A DNA stretch of 6,059 bases. Source: Acidimicrobiaceae bacterium (lineage in GTDB: Bacteria > Actinomycetota > Acidimicrobiia > Acidimicrobiales > UBA10347). Where the stretch lies: NCBI GenBank assembly GCA_003485885.1, contig DNHM01000214.1, positions 1-6,059 on the forward strand, in the 5' to 3' direction. This document shows, in pieces, positions 1-5,338 of the stretch. Under the pieces are notes generated by a model that was given only the letters and a program-made list of their open reading frames with translations, was not told the origin of the DNA and did not search any database. Positions within the stretch are counted from its first letter, which is position 1. Each line of letters opens with the position of its first letter. Position numbers and translations under genes: made by a program.

Positions 1-827
1 TCTGCGAGCTTCGCGGTCGCCTCGTCGTAGGTGCCAGCTAGGCCGTTCTCGCGAAGTTCGTCGACGTCGCGGCCGATCGCAGCGGCTCGTCGTTCGATGT
101 CGGCTTCGGTCGCACCGACACAGGCAACGAGGGCCGCCGACTTCACGACCGTGCTTGGGTCCCGGTCGATGGCTTCGCATGCCGCATCAACGCGAGTAAG
201 TGTCTCGGGAATGTCAGCAAGAGCCATAAACGGCACGTTGAAGTCCGAGGCATATGTGGCGACCAAGCGGGGAGTGCGGGTCTTGCCTCGGCCACCAATG
301 ATGACTGGCGGGCCAGGTCGTTGGGCAGGCTTCGGGAGCGCTGGAGACTCGGTGAAGGTATGGAATTGTCCGTCATGATTGTAGGTCTCGCCATCGGGCG
401 TGGACCACAGACCCACGATCTGTTCCAGGTACTCCTCGTAACGGTCGAATCGTTCACCCATCTCGGGGAAGTCCAAGCCGTAGGCGCCATGTTCGGCTTC
501 GTACCAGCCGGCTCCGAAGCCGAAGTCGATCCGGCCACCACTCATCTGATCAACCTGGGCGACGGCGATTGCCAGCGGTCCGGGTTGATAGAAGGTAGCC
601 GGGCTCACAAGTGTGCCAAGACGAATGGTGGACGTGTCACGTGCCAGACCAGCGAGTGTGATCCAGGCATGTGTGGGTCCGGGAAGGCCTGAGCCGTCGC
701 CCATCACGAGGTAGTGGTCGCTGCGCATGAAGCCGGTAAAACCTGCCGACTCGCTGGCCAGAGCGACAGCCAAGAGATCGTCGTAGCTAGCGCCTTGTTG
801 GGGTTCAGTAAACGTCCGTAGTTCCAC
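1..827 (-). CDS. LLM-class F420-dependent oxidoreductase, C-terminus cut by window edge
   Basis: Translation from a GTG at 827-825 runs open to the left edge, giving 275 residues with no stop. The protein is a luciferase-like TIM-barrel flavin/F420 oxidoreductase. Visible landmarks are the opening strand ELRTFTEPQQG (2-12), RSDHY (35-39), GLPGPTHAW (47-55), IRLGTLVSPATF (68-79), VAQVDQMSGGR (89-99), GAGWYEAEH (105-113), ERFDRYEEYLE (125-135) and PPVIIGGRG (173-181). Members of this actinobacterial group are about 300 residues long, so roughly 25-35 C-terminal residues are missing. GTG is the only plausible start, because an in-frame TAA lies seven codons upstream and the family's N-terminal strand begins right after it; the next ATG (codon 34) would delete that strand. 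The start lies inside the 3' end of the transporter gene, 23 bases before its stop ends, which suggests translational coupling; no clear Shine-Dalgarno is seen. F420 rather than FMN use is inferred from family resemblance, and the substrate is unknown. Confidence 0.92.
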   Translation of the reverse strand, partial: MELRTFTEPQQGASYDDLLAVALASESAGFTGFMRSDHYLVMGDGSGLPGPTHAWITLAGLARDTSTIRLGTLVSPATFYQPGPLAIAVAQVDQMSGGRIDFGFGAGWYEAEHGAYGLDFPEMGERFDRYEEYLEQIVGLWSTPDGETYNHDGQFHTFTESPALPKPAQRPGPPVIIGGRGKTRTPRLVATYASDFNVPFMALADIPETLTRVDAACEAIDRDPSTVVKSAALVACVGATEADIERRAAAIGRDVDELRENGLAGTYDEATAKLA

Positions 828-2034
828 GGACGAACTTTAGTGCGAGTGCGCCCGCAGCAGCAGCTCCGGCGATACCAGTGAGCACGAGCGTCGCAGCGGC
901 AAAACCCTCGGTTGTGTCGGCGACCCAGCCAATCACGTAGGGACCACTGAATCCTCCGATTTCGCCGACCGCAAAAAACAGTCCAGTCGCGGCGCCAATA
1001 TCGCTTACGGCAATGTTCTTGTCGCCCATAATTTCGAGAAACAGCAGCGGAATGATTCCGGCGCGAGCAAAACCGAGCACGGCAAGCGCTCCGAATAATA
1101 ATCCAAACGGAAGTGAGCCGATACCTGCGACCATCGCTCCCGCAACGGCAAAGATGGCCACGAGCGCATGAGGCCGACGACGGCTCGGGACCAAACGGGC
1201 GATCGACAACGAACCAACGATGCCGACGGTCACGCTGATGGCGGACAGATAACCCGCGGCATTATCTGACTGGCCTGTATCGGCAAGGATTTCAGGAAGC
1301 CAATTCGACAAGGCATGGCTGAAGAAGAACGAGAACAGCGTGATCGCGAGGATGGTTCGCATCGAACGTAGCTTCAACAACCGGGCGATGGTCGATCGAT
1401 CAGTTCGAGTAGCGCCCTGCTCAACGTGGGTAATGGCACGCGATGCGTAGAGCCAGCCAAGCGTGGTCAGGAACGAGACCGCGGCCATGGAGACCAACAC
1501 GGGTCGCCAATTGCCGTCAAACGCTGGTAGGAGGATCGGATTGGTTACAGCAAGCGCAATGGCTGTGCCGAGGGCGGGCGAGGAGACACCCAGGCCCGTC
1601 GGTAATCGCCGCTCATCGGCCTCGAACAACGAAGCAACGAGCTTGGGTGTCGCGATAGAAACCAAGGGTCCGCCGATCCCGAATACCGCAACCGCGGCGA
1701 ACAAACTCACAGGCCCATTCGCCATGCTGCGAAGCACGAGCGATGCAGTGATGGTGAGGCCTCCAACGAACAACGACCATCGCAACCCAAGGCGGTCGAC
1801 CACAGCTCCACCAGGAACGGCCGTGAACACGTAAATCAACGCCCAGGCTCCGAGGATCGAGCCCATCGCGCTTCGACTGAGTGACAGGTCAGCACTGATC
1901 TCATCAACAAGTGGCGCCATCACACCAATAGCCAGCCCGAACGATACATATACGCCGCACACGCCAGCGACAGCCAACCACGGGGAGTGAGGCTGGCCTG
2001 AATCGCTTGCGATCGCCTCGGACCCGGAAGACAT
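805..2034 (-). CDS. MFS transporter, 12 predicted membrane helices, substrate unknown
   Basis: This 409-residue major facilitator superfamily permease of the inner membrane has a hydrophilic N-terminus of about 18 residues, then roughly twelve hydrophobic segments near residues 19-42, 56-74, 87-103, 108-134, 147-170, 178-197, 227-247, 259-279, 289-307, 309-334, 346-370 and 376-398. The loop after helix 2 carries an MFS motif-A variant, GGAVVDRLGLRW (75-86). A basic stretch, RLVPSRRRPH (280-289), marks the equivalent loop of the second half, and the central cytoplasmic loop (about 200-226) is polar and basic. The overall look is of the CynX/NimT-like or general MFS_1 group, but I cannot assign a substrate or direction. 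The ATG at 2034 precedes TM1 sensibly; there is no strong Shine-Dalgarno, and a TANNNT box 8 bases upstream could make the mRNA leaderless. Its 3' end overlaps the oxidoreductase gene, so the pair is probably co-transcribed. It diverges from leuA, but nothing shows it carries branched-chain amino acids. Confidence 0.92.
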   Translation of the reverse strand: MSSGSEAIASDSGQPHSPWLAVAGVCGVYVSFGLAIGVMAPLVDEISADLSLSRSAMGSILGAWALIYVFTAVPGGAVVDRLGLRWSLFVGGLTITASLVLRSMANGPVSLFAAVAVFGIGGPLVSIATPKLVASLFEADERRLPTGLGVSSPALGTAIALAVTNPILLPAFDGNWRPVLVSMAAVSFLTTLGWLYASRAITHVEQGATRTDRSTIARLLKLRSMRTILAITLFSFFFSHALSNWLPEILADTGQSDNAAGYLSAISVTVGIVGSLSIARLVPSRRRPHALVAIFAVAGAMVAGIGSLPFGLLFGALAVLGFARAGIIPLLFLEIMGDKNIAVSDIGAATGLFFAVGEIGGFSGPYVIGWVADTTEGFAAATLVLTGIAGAAAAGALALKFVRGTTDVY

Positions 2035-2042
2035 GTGGTCTC

Positions 2043-2048
2043 AATCTA
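2043..2048 (-). promoter_or_regulatory. Candidate -10 box for the MFS/oxidoreductase operon
   Basis: On the minus strand the hexamer reads TAGATT, matching the actinobacterial TANNNT -10 pattern. It lies 8 bases before the ATG at 2034, so transcription could begin at or next to the start codon and give a leaderless mRNA. This fits the weak Shine-Dalgarno signal there. No convincing -35 element is seen. A hexamer this loose is common by chance, so support is positional only. Confidence 0.35.
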
Positions 2049-2058
2049 GTCGTTGGGC

Positions 2059-2064
2059 TATCAT
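2059..2064 (+). promoter_or_regulatory. Candidate -10 box for the leuA leader transcript
   Basis: TATCAT fits the actinobacterial TANNNT -10 consensus well. Six bases follow before the GTG at 2071, which is the usual distance from a -10 box to the transcription start. The first transcribed base would then be the first base of the leader-peptide start codon, a leaderless arrangement common in Actinobacteria. The -35 region (about 2036-2041) is a poor match to TTGACA. It lies 10 bases from the opposing candidate -10 box of the transporter operon, so the two divergent promoters would overlap. Confidence 0.5.
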
Positions 2065-2070
2065 CGTCCT

Positions 2071-2115
2071 GTGGCTTTACACCTCGTGCTTCGACTTATT
2101 GACCCGGCGGCCTAA
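2071..2115 (+). CDS. Leucine-rich leader peptide of leuA (attenuator peptide)
   Basis: A 14-codon ORF starting with GTG and ending in TAA encodes VALHLVLRLIDPAA (first residue read as fMet). Leu codons are at 2077-2079 (TTA), 2083-2085 (CTC), 2089-2091 (CTT) and 2095-2097 (CTT), with Val at 2086-2088 and Ile at 2098-2100. TTA and CTT should be slow codons in a GC-rich genome, and such enrichment in the product amino acid, just upstream of leuA, is the signature of an attenuator leader peptide. It is in a different frame from leuA. No Shine-Dalgarno is visible, but the TATCAT box 6 bases upstream would place the transcription start at the GTG, so leaderless initiation is likely. The stop codon lies at the apex of a strong hairpin (2101-2132). 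The peptide itself probably has no function; ribosome position on it is the signal. Conservation in related genomes would settle the call. Confidence 0.65.
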   Translation: MALHLVLRLIDPAA

Positions 2116-2132
2116 TCAGGCCGACCGGGGTC
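2101..2132 (+). promoter_or_regulatory. Strong hairpin at the leader-peptide stop codon
   Basis: CGGCCT (2108-2113) pairs with AGGCCG (2118-2123) around the loop AATC. The stem continues outward as CCCGG (2103-2107) with CCGGG (2125-2129) across one bulged A at 2124. GA (2101-2102) can pair with TC (2131-2132) past an extra G. That gives at least 11 GC-rich pairs. The leader-peptide TAA (2113-2115) starts in the last stem pair and runs into the loop, so a terminating ribosome would melt the hairpin. The following bases (TCACGTATTG) have no U-tract, so it is not a convincing intrinsic terminator. Confidence 0.6.
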
Positions 2133-2221
2133 ACGTATTGCCCTTGTTTATGGGCACGCCTTCACGGCACGCCACATCTGGCAGAACACACCTGCAGAAA
2201 CCAAGTCGAAACTTCATCAAA

Positions 2222-2227
2222 AGAGGA
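2222..2227 (+). promoter_or_regulatory. leuA ribosome binding site
   Basis: AGAGGA with a 6-base spacer to the ATG at 2234 is a good Shine-Dalgarno sequence and decides the leuA start. It rules out the longer in-frame reading that stays open back to 2033 with an ATG overlapping the transporter's start. Its GAGG core is complementary to CCTC in the leader peptide at 2082-2085. Confidence 0.85.
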
Positions 2228-2233
2228 ACTCCC

Positions 2234-3958
2234 ATGACGAAAAACGTCCAGGCCACCGCGGCCCAAGCCAACGCCCAACAGCGACCGTCCGGTATGCCGT
2301 TCGAGCGCTACCAATCATTCGCACCTATCGACCTGCCGGACCGCACCTGGCCGAATAAGGTCATCACCGAGGCTCCGCTGTGGTGTTCGGTCGACCTTCG
2401 CGATGGCAATCAGGCGCTCATCGAGCCCATGGACCCCGAGCGCAAGTGGAAGATGTTCATGGCGCTCGTCGATATGGGTTTCACCGAGATCGAGGTCGGT
2501 TTTCCATCGGCATCGGACACCGATTTCCAGTTTGTCCGCGAGATCATCGACCAGAAGGCCATTCCTGAAGGTGTCAAGATCCAGGTGCTTACCCAGGCCC
2601 GTCCTGAGCTGATCAAACGGACCTATGAAGCGATCGATGGCGCACCCCAGGCGATCGTGCACCTGTATAACTCGACCTCAACGCTGCAACGAAAGGTCGT
2701 TTTCGGCCTCGACGAAGATGGCATTGTTGACATCGCAGTGAAGGGCGCTGAACTCTGTCGTTCGCTCGAAGGCCAAGTGTCTGACAGCACCGAGATCTTC
2801 TACGAATACTCGCCCGAGTCGTTCACCGGCACCGAACTCCCGTTCGCGAAACGAGTGTGTGACACCGTGGTCGACGTTCTGAACCCGAATGACGGACGCA
2901 AGACCATCATCAACTTGCCAGCCACTGTTGAAATGTCGAGTGCTAATATCTATGGCGACATGATCGAGTGGATGCATCGCAATCTTGCTCGCCGCAAAGA
3001 CATCATCTTGAGCCTGCACCCCCACAATGATCGGGGCACCGGCGTGGCTGCGGCCGAGTTCGGCATCATGGCTGGCGCGGATCGCGTCGAAGGCACGTTG
3101 TTCGGTAACGGCGAACGCACCGGCAATGTTGACATCGTCACTGTTGCCATGAACATGTACAGCCAGGGCATCGATCCCATGCTGGACATGAGTGATATCA
3201 ACGAACTCAAGCGGGTGGCCGAACACTGCAATCAGTTGCCGGTGCACCCTCGTCACCCCTACGTTGGTGAATTGGTCTATACCGCGTTCTCTGGATCACA
3301 CCAAGACGCCATCAAGAAGGGTTTCGAGGCGCTCGAGAAGACCGACAGCCCGTACTTCGAGGTGCCGTACATCCCGATCGATCCTGTCGACGTTGGTCGT
3401 TCCTACGAAGATGTCGTGCGGGTCAACAGCCAGTCTGGCAAGGGCGGCGTTGCGTATCTGCTGAAGGTAGAGCAGGGTCTCGACCTGCCCCGCAGCATGC
3501 AGATCGAGTTCACCCGGGTGATCCAAGACATCACCGAGGACACCGGCAAAGAAGTCACCGGAAAAACGATCTTCAGTGAGTTTGCGTCCGAGTACCTCGA
3601 CGCCAACCATCCGTACCGTCTCGATGGGTACGAAGCAGCGCAGAACCCCAAGGGCGATGACCAGACGCTGCTCACCGCCCGGATGACCTTCGATGACGAA
3701 CCGGCGGTTGTGCAGGGCAGTGGGGCCGGCAGTCTTGATGCTTTCGTGGTTGGTTTGCGTGCGGCCACCGGGCTCGAGATCCGAGTGCTCGACTACGCCG
3801 AACACGCCAAGGGCGCGGGGTCCGATGCAAGTGCCGTGGCCTATGTGTTGGCCAAGATCGGCGACATCGAGATCTGGGGTTGTGGCATGCACACCGATAT
3901 CACCACTGCCTCGATGCGGGCACTCGTGAGCGCCATGAACCGGGCGAACGCCAATTAG
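2234..3958 (+). CDS. leuA: 2-isopropylmalate synthase (LeuA), complete
   Basis: The enzyme condenses acetyl-CoA with 2-ketoisovalerate to 2-isopropylmalate, the first committed step of leucine synthesis, in the cytoplasm. The 574-residue protein is of the M. tuberculosis-type class. The TIM-barrel catalytic domain (about 47-325) opens with LWCSVDLRDGNQ (49-60). By analogy with the M. tuberculosis enzyme, the metal ligands are D57, H262 and H264 in LHPHND and probably N292 in GNGERTG, with R56 at the active site and E195 in SPES. The linker region supplies H356 (SGSHQD) and Y379 (EVPYIP), equivalents of H379 and Y410. The C-terminal LeuA regulatory domain (about 435-570) has GSGAGSLDAF (495-504), LDYAEHA (519-525) and the end TTASMRALVSAMNRA, so leucine feedback inhibition is expected. 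It is shorter than the 644-residue M. tuberculosis protein and lacks its repeat insertion near the C-terminus. The start is set by AGAGGA at 2222. Its TAG interlocks with the stop of the convergent glycosylase gene. Upstream lies a probable leucine attenuator. Confidence 0.98.
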   Translation: MTKNVQATAAQANAQQRPSGMPFERYQSFAPIDLPDRTWPNKVITEAPLWCSVDLRDGNQALIEPMDPERKWKMFMALVDMGFTEIEVGFPSASDTDFQFVREIIDQKAIPEGVKIQVLTQARPELIKRTYEAIDGAPQAIVHLYNSTSTLQRKVVFGLDEDGIVDIAVKGAELCRSLEGQVSDSTEIFYEYSPESFTGTELPFAKRVCDTVVDVLNPNDGRKTIINLPATVEMSSANIYGDMIEWMHRNLARRKDIILSLHPHNDRGTGVAAAEFGIMAGADRVEGTLFGNGERTGNVDIVTVAMNMYSQGIDPMLDMSDINELKRVAEHCNQLPVHPRHPYVGELVYTAFSGSHQDAIKKGFEALEKTDSPYFEVPYIPIDPVDVGRSYEDVVRVNSQSGKGGVAYLLKVEQGLDLPRSMQIEFTRVIQDITEDTGKEVTGKTIFSEFASEYLDANHPYRLDGYEAAQNPKGDDQTLLTARMTFDDEPAVVQGSGAGSLDAFVVGLRAATGLEIRVLDYAEHAKGAGSDASAVAYVLAKIGDIEIWGCGMHTDITTASMRALVSAMNRANAN

Positions 3959-5160
3959 GTCAGGGCTGACTTGACGCCGTCGGCGAGACGGCCCCGACAG
4001 TCGACGCTGATCTGATCGACGCCGACCATCGTTGCCAGCTGTTGCAGCTCGGCAGCGAGGTCGGCTGCGATCGCGTCTTCATCGATACCTGGTTCTGCGA
4101 ATGCGCCCAGAAGACGCAACACGCCGTCGTTGCGGTCGGTCTTGAGGTCGCACCGCCCAACGATCTCATCGCCAAGCAGGAACGGCAGCACGTAATAGCC
4201 GTACTTGCGTTTTGGTTTTGGCACGTAAATCTCGATCCGATAGTCGAAGTCAAACAACCACGATCCTCGGTCTCGGTGCCAGACCAGCGGGTCAAACGGT
4301 GATAGCAATGCCCGAGCGTGCATCGATCGGGGCACCACGGCATCGGGATGCAGATACGTCTCGCGTGTGGTTCCCGGTGTATCGACAACCAGAAGCCTGC
4401 CATCTTCGACGAGTTCGGCGAAGAGAGGTTTCACCGCACGTTTGGGCAACCGAAAGTAGTCGGTCAGACACGGACCGGTGCCAATACCGTGGGCTGCCGC
4501 CGATCGTACGAGTAACTCTTTGAGCGCGTCGTCCTGCGAAGGAGTCGGCTGGTTGACGACGTCGGTGGGGACGATTCGTTCGAGTAGGTCGAACTCCTTC
4601 TCGAAGTTACCGACCCGCCTGATGCCCACAGCGCCGATGCGGAACAGATAGTCAAGCGCGAGTGTTCCAATTGATCGAGAGCCCCACCACTCGCCTTCGC
4701 GAGGCCGTGGGTCAGTGAGCTCGTTGGCCTTGATCGGCCCCCGGTCAGCGACCTCTTGCAGCACATCGGCGATGTAGGCACTCTCTTGCTTGGCAAGCTT
4801 GACGAGACCACCCCAGGTCTCGCCGTTGCTCGCCCGTTCCTTCATGAAACGAAAGAGCGGTTCATCTTCGACAGGAACGAGCGACGCTTCGTGGACGAAG
4901 GCTTCGAACCAGTCGTCGTGGCGGTAGGCAATGTCATCGAGAAGCGTCGGGTCATAGGCTCCCAACCGACTGAAGCCCGGCATGTACTGCGTTCGGATGA
5001 TGACCGGTACCGAGTCCAGCTGAAGTATGTGCAGGCGCCGCACGAGCCTTCGGAGGTGGCCCCGGTTCACCGGTGTAGAACGGTCCTTGGCACCAAACCC
5101 CTGGGCGTGCAGGGCAATGCGTCTGGCTTGTTCAGGGCTGAGGGAGCGTGGCTTCGGCAT
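3955..5160 (-). CDS. Winged-helix HTH_42 protein, AlkX/YcaQ-like DNA glycosylase
   Basis: This 401-residue protein belongs to the HTH_42 family, which includes E. coli AlkX (YcaQ) and Streptomyces AlkZ. These glycosylases excise bulky alkylated bases and unhook interstrand crosslinks. The family's catalytic signature near the end of the first helical region is QxQ in AlkZ-like and QxD in YcaQ-like members; here LHILQLDSV (43-51) gives Q47-L-D49, placing it on the AlkX/YcaQ side. Other hallmarks are FEAFVHEASLVP (85-96), EWWGSRS (157-163), the winged-helix stretch around 165-195, LLSPFDPLVWHRDR (285-298), FDFDYRIEIY (303-312) and YGYYVLPFLLGDEIVGRCDLKTDR (320-343). Length is normal. The ATG at 5160 has GAGG five bases upstream (5166-5169). 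The gene runs tail to tail with leuA with no room for a terminator between them. It follows the enoyl-CoA hydratase gene on the same strand by 178 bases, so it may have its own promoter. Assignment to the family is firm; substrate range is inferred. Confidence 0.9.
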   Translation of the reverse strand: MPKPRSLSPEQARRIALHAQGFGAKDRSTPVNRGHLRRLVRRLHILQLDSVPVIIRTQYMPGFSRLGAYDPTLLDDIAYRHDDWFEAFVHEASLVPVEDEPLFRFMKERASNGETWGGLVKLAKQESAYIADVLQEVADRGPIKANELTDPRPREGEWWGSRSIGTLALDYLFRIGAVGIRRVGNFEKEFDLLERIVPTDVVNQPTPSQDDALKELLVRSAAAHGIGTGPCLTDYFRLPKRAVKPLFAELVEDGRLLVVDTPGTTRETYLHPDAVVPRSMHARALLSPFDPLVWHRDRGSWLFDFDYRIEIYVPKPKRKYGYYVLPFLLGDEIVGRCDLKTDRNDGVLRLLGAFAEPGIDEDAIAADLAAELQQLATMVGVDQISVDCRGRLADGVKSALT

Positions 5161-5165
5161 CGGAG

Positions 5166-5169
5166 CCTC
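5166..5169 (-). promoter_or_regulatory. Ribosome binding site of the AlkX/YcaQ-like gene
   Basis: On the minus strand GAGG precedes the ATG at 5160 by 5 bases and supports this start. A weak TANNNT match (TAACCT) overlaps the region a few bases further upstream, but I do not call a promoter from it. Confidence 0.6.
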
Positions 5170-5207
5170 AAGGTTATTTCGTGATGGGATCGAACACCAG
5201 CGGGAAC

Positions 5208-5241
5208 GCAGGGACGGCTGTGATGCAGGGACGGCTGTGAT
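5208..5241. repeat. Perfect 17-bp tandem duplication, two copies
   Basis: GCAGGGACGGCTGTGAT occurs at 5208-5224 and again immediately at 5225-5241 with no mismatch or spacer. It lies 48-81 bases upstream of the glycosylase start, where a promoter or operator would sit. Slippage duplication is the simplest explanation; the perfect identity suggests it is recent. Confidence 0.95.
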
Positions 5242-5338
5242 TAGGTTCCGGATTTTTGTACGCCGGGGCCGACGAGCTCGGCGAAGAGTTCAACGAAAGC
5301 AGTAGGTGATGCTCACCACATGGCTCATGCCAATGAGG

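Larger units (their letters stand above)
2071..2227 (+). promoter_or_regulatory. Putative leucine-responsive leader RNA of leuA (LEU-element-like attenuator)
   Basis: The leuA 5' leader can fold into one consistent structure. TTCGACTT (2090-2097), spanning the Leu-Arg-Leu codons, is perfectly complementary to AAGTCGAA (2203-2210) just upstream of the leuA Shine-Dalgarno. CCTC (2082-2085) can pair with GAGG (2223-2226) of the Shine-Dalgarno itself. Nested inside are a strong hairpin (2101-2132), TGCCC/GGGCA (2139-2143 with 2152-2156) and a bulged stem TCTGGCAG/CTGCAGA (2177-2184 with 2192-2198). AAGTCGAA can instead sit in a small local hairpin, AAGT-CGAA-ACTT (2203-2214). The inferred logic is that a ribosome stalled for leucine covers 2090-2097 and frees the leuA start site, while rapid completion of the peptide lets the closed form assemble. 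No hairpin is followed by a U-run, so control is more likely of translation than of termination. A conserved pseudoknot called the LEU element is known upstream of leuA in many Actinobacteria; I cannot check the match. Confidence 0.5.
5161..5338. other. Intergenic gap between the glycosylase and enoyl-CoA hydratase genes
   Basis: This 178-base stretch has no credible coding region on either strand. It holds the glycosylase gene's Shine-Dalgarno, the 17-base tandem duplication at 5208-5241 and two small perfect hairpins: GCCGA-CGAGC-TCGGC (5268-5282) and GGTGA-TGC-TCACC (5305-5317). Neither hairpin is followed by a U-run on the minus strand, so I do not call a terminator for the hydratase gene. 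Confidence 0.7.

Noticed and set aside
31..692. Plus-strand open frames at 31-378 and 321-692, and a minus-strand one at 143-541
   Set aside because: They lie over the oxidoreductase gene in other frames; only the frame from GTG 827 shows conserved protein motifs.
1391..1402. GATC/CGAT-rich run (TCGATCGATCAG) as a possible origin or methylation cluster
   Set aside because: It is short, lies within the transporter coding sequence, and is expected from codon composition.
2101..2150. Intrinsic transcription terminator in the leuA leader
   Set aside because: The hairpin is strong, but the bases after it lack a U-run; a translational mechanism fits better.
2153..2173. Direct repeat GGCACGCC (2153-2160 and 2166-2173) as an operator
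   Set aside because: The units are short and lie downstream of the proposed transcription start among leader hairpins. The repeat is real but too weak to assign a regulator.
2033..2233. In-frame upstream extension of leuA by 67 codons to an ATG at 2033
   Set aside because: It would start overlapping the transporter's start codon and lacks a Shine-Dalgarno and any LeuA-like sequence. The ATG at 2234 has AGAGGA at the right distance and gives the expected N-terminus.
2678..3892. Long minus-strand open frames opposite leuA (2678-3256 and 3296-3892)
   Set aside because: They are shadows of leuA codons with no family features, credible ribosome sites or hydrophobic pattern.
5208..5241. Attachment site or CRISPR-like repeat
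   Set aside because: There are only two abutting copies with no spacer and no integrase or cas gene nearby; simple duplication suffices.
5268..5317. Terminator for the crotonase gene in the intergenic gap
   Set aside because: The two 5-bp hairpins are weak and neither is followed by T-residues on the minus strand.
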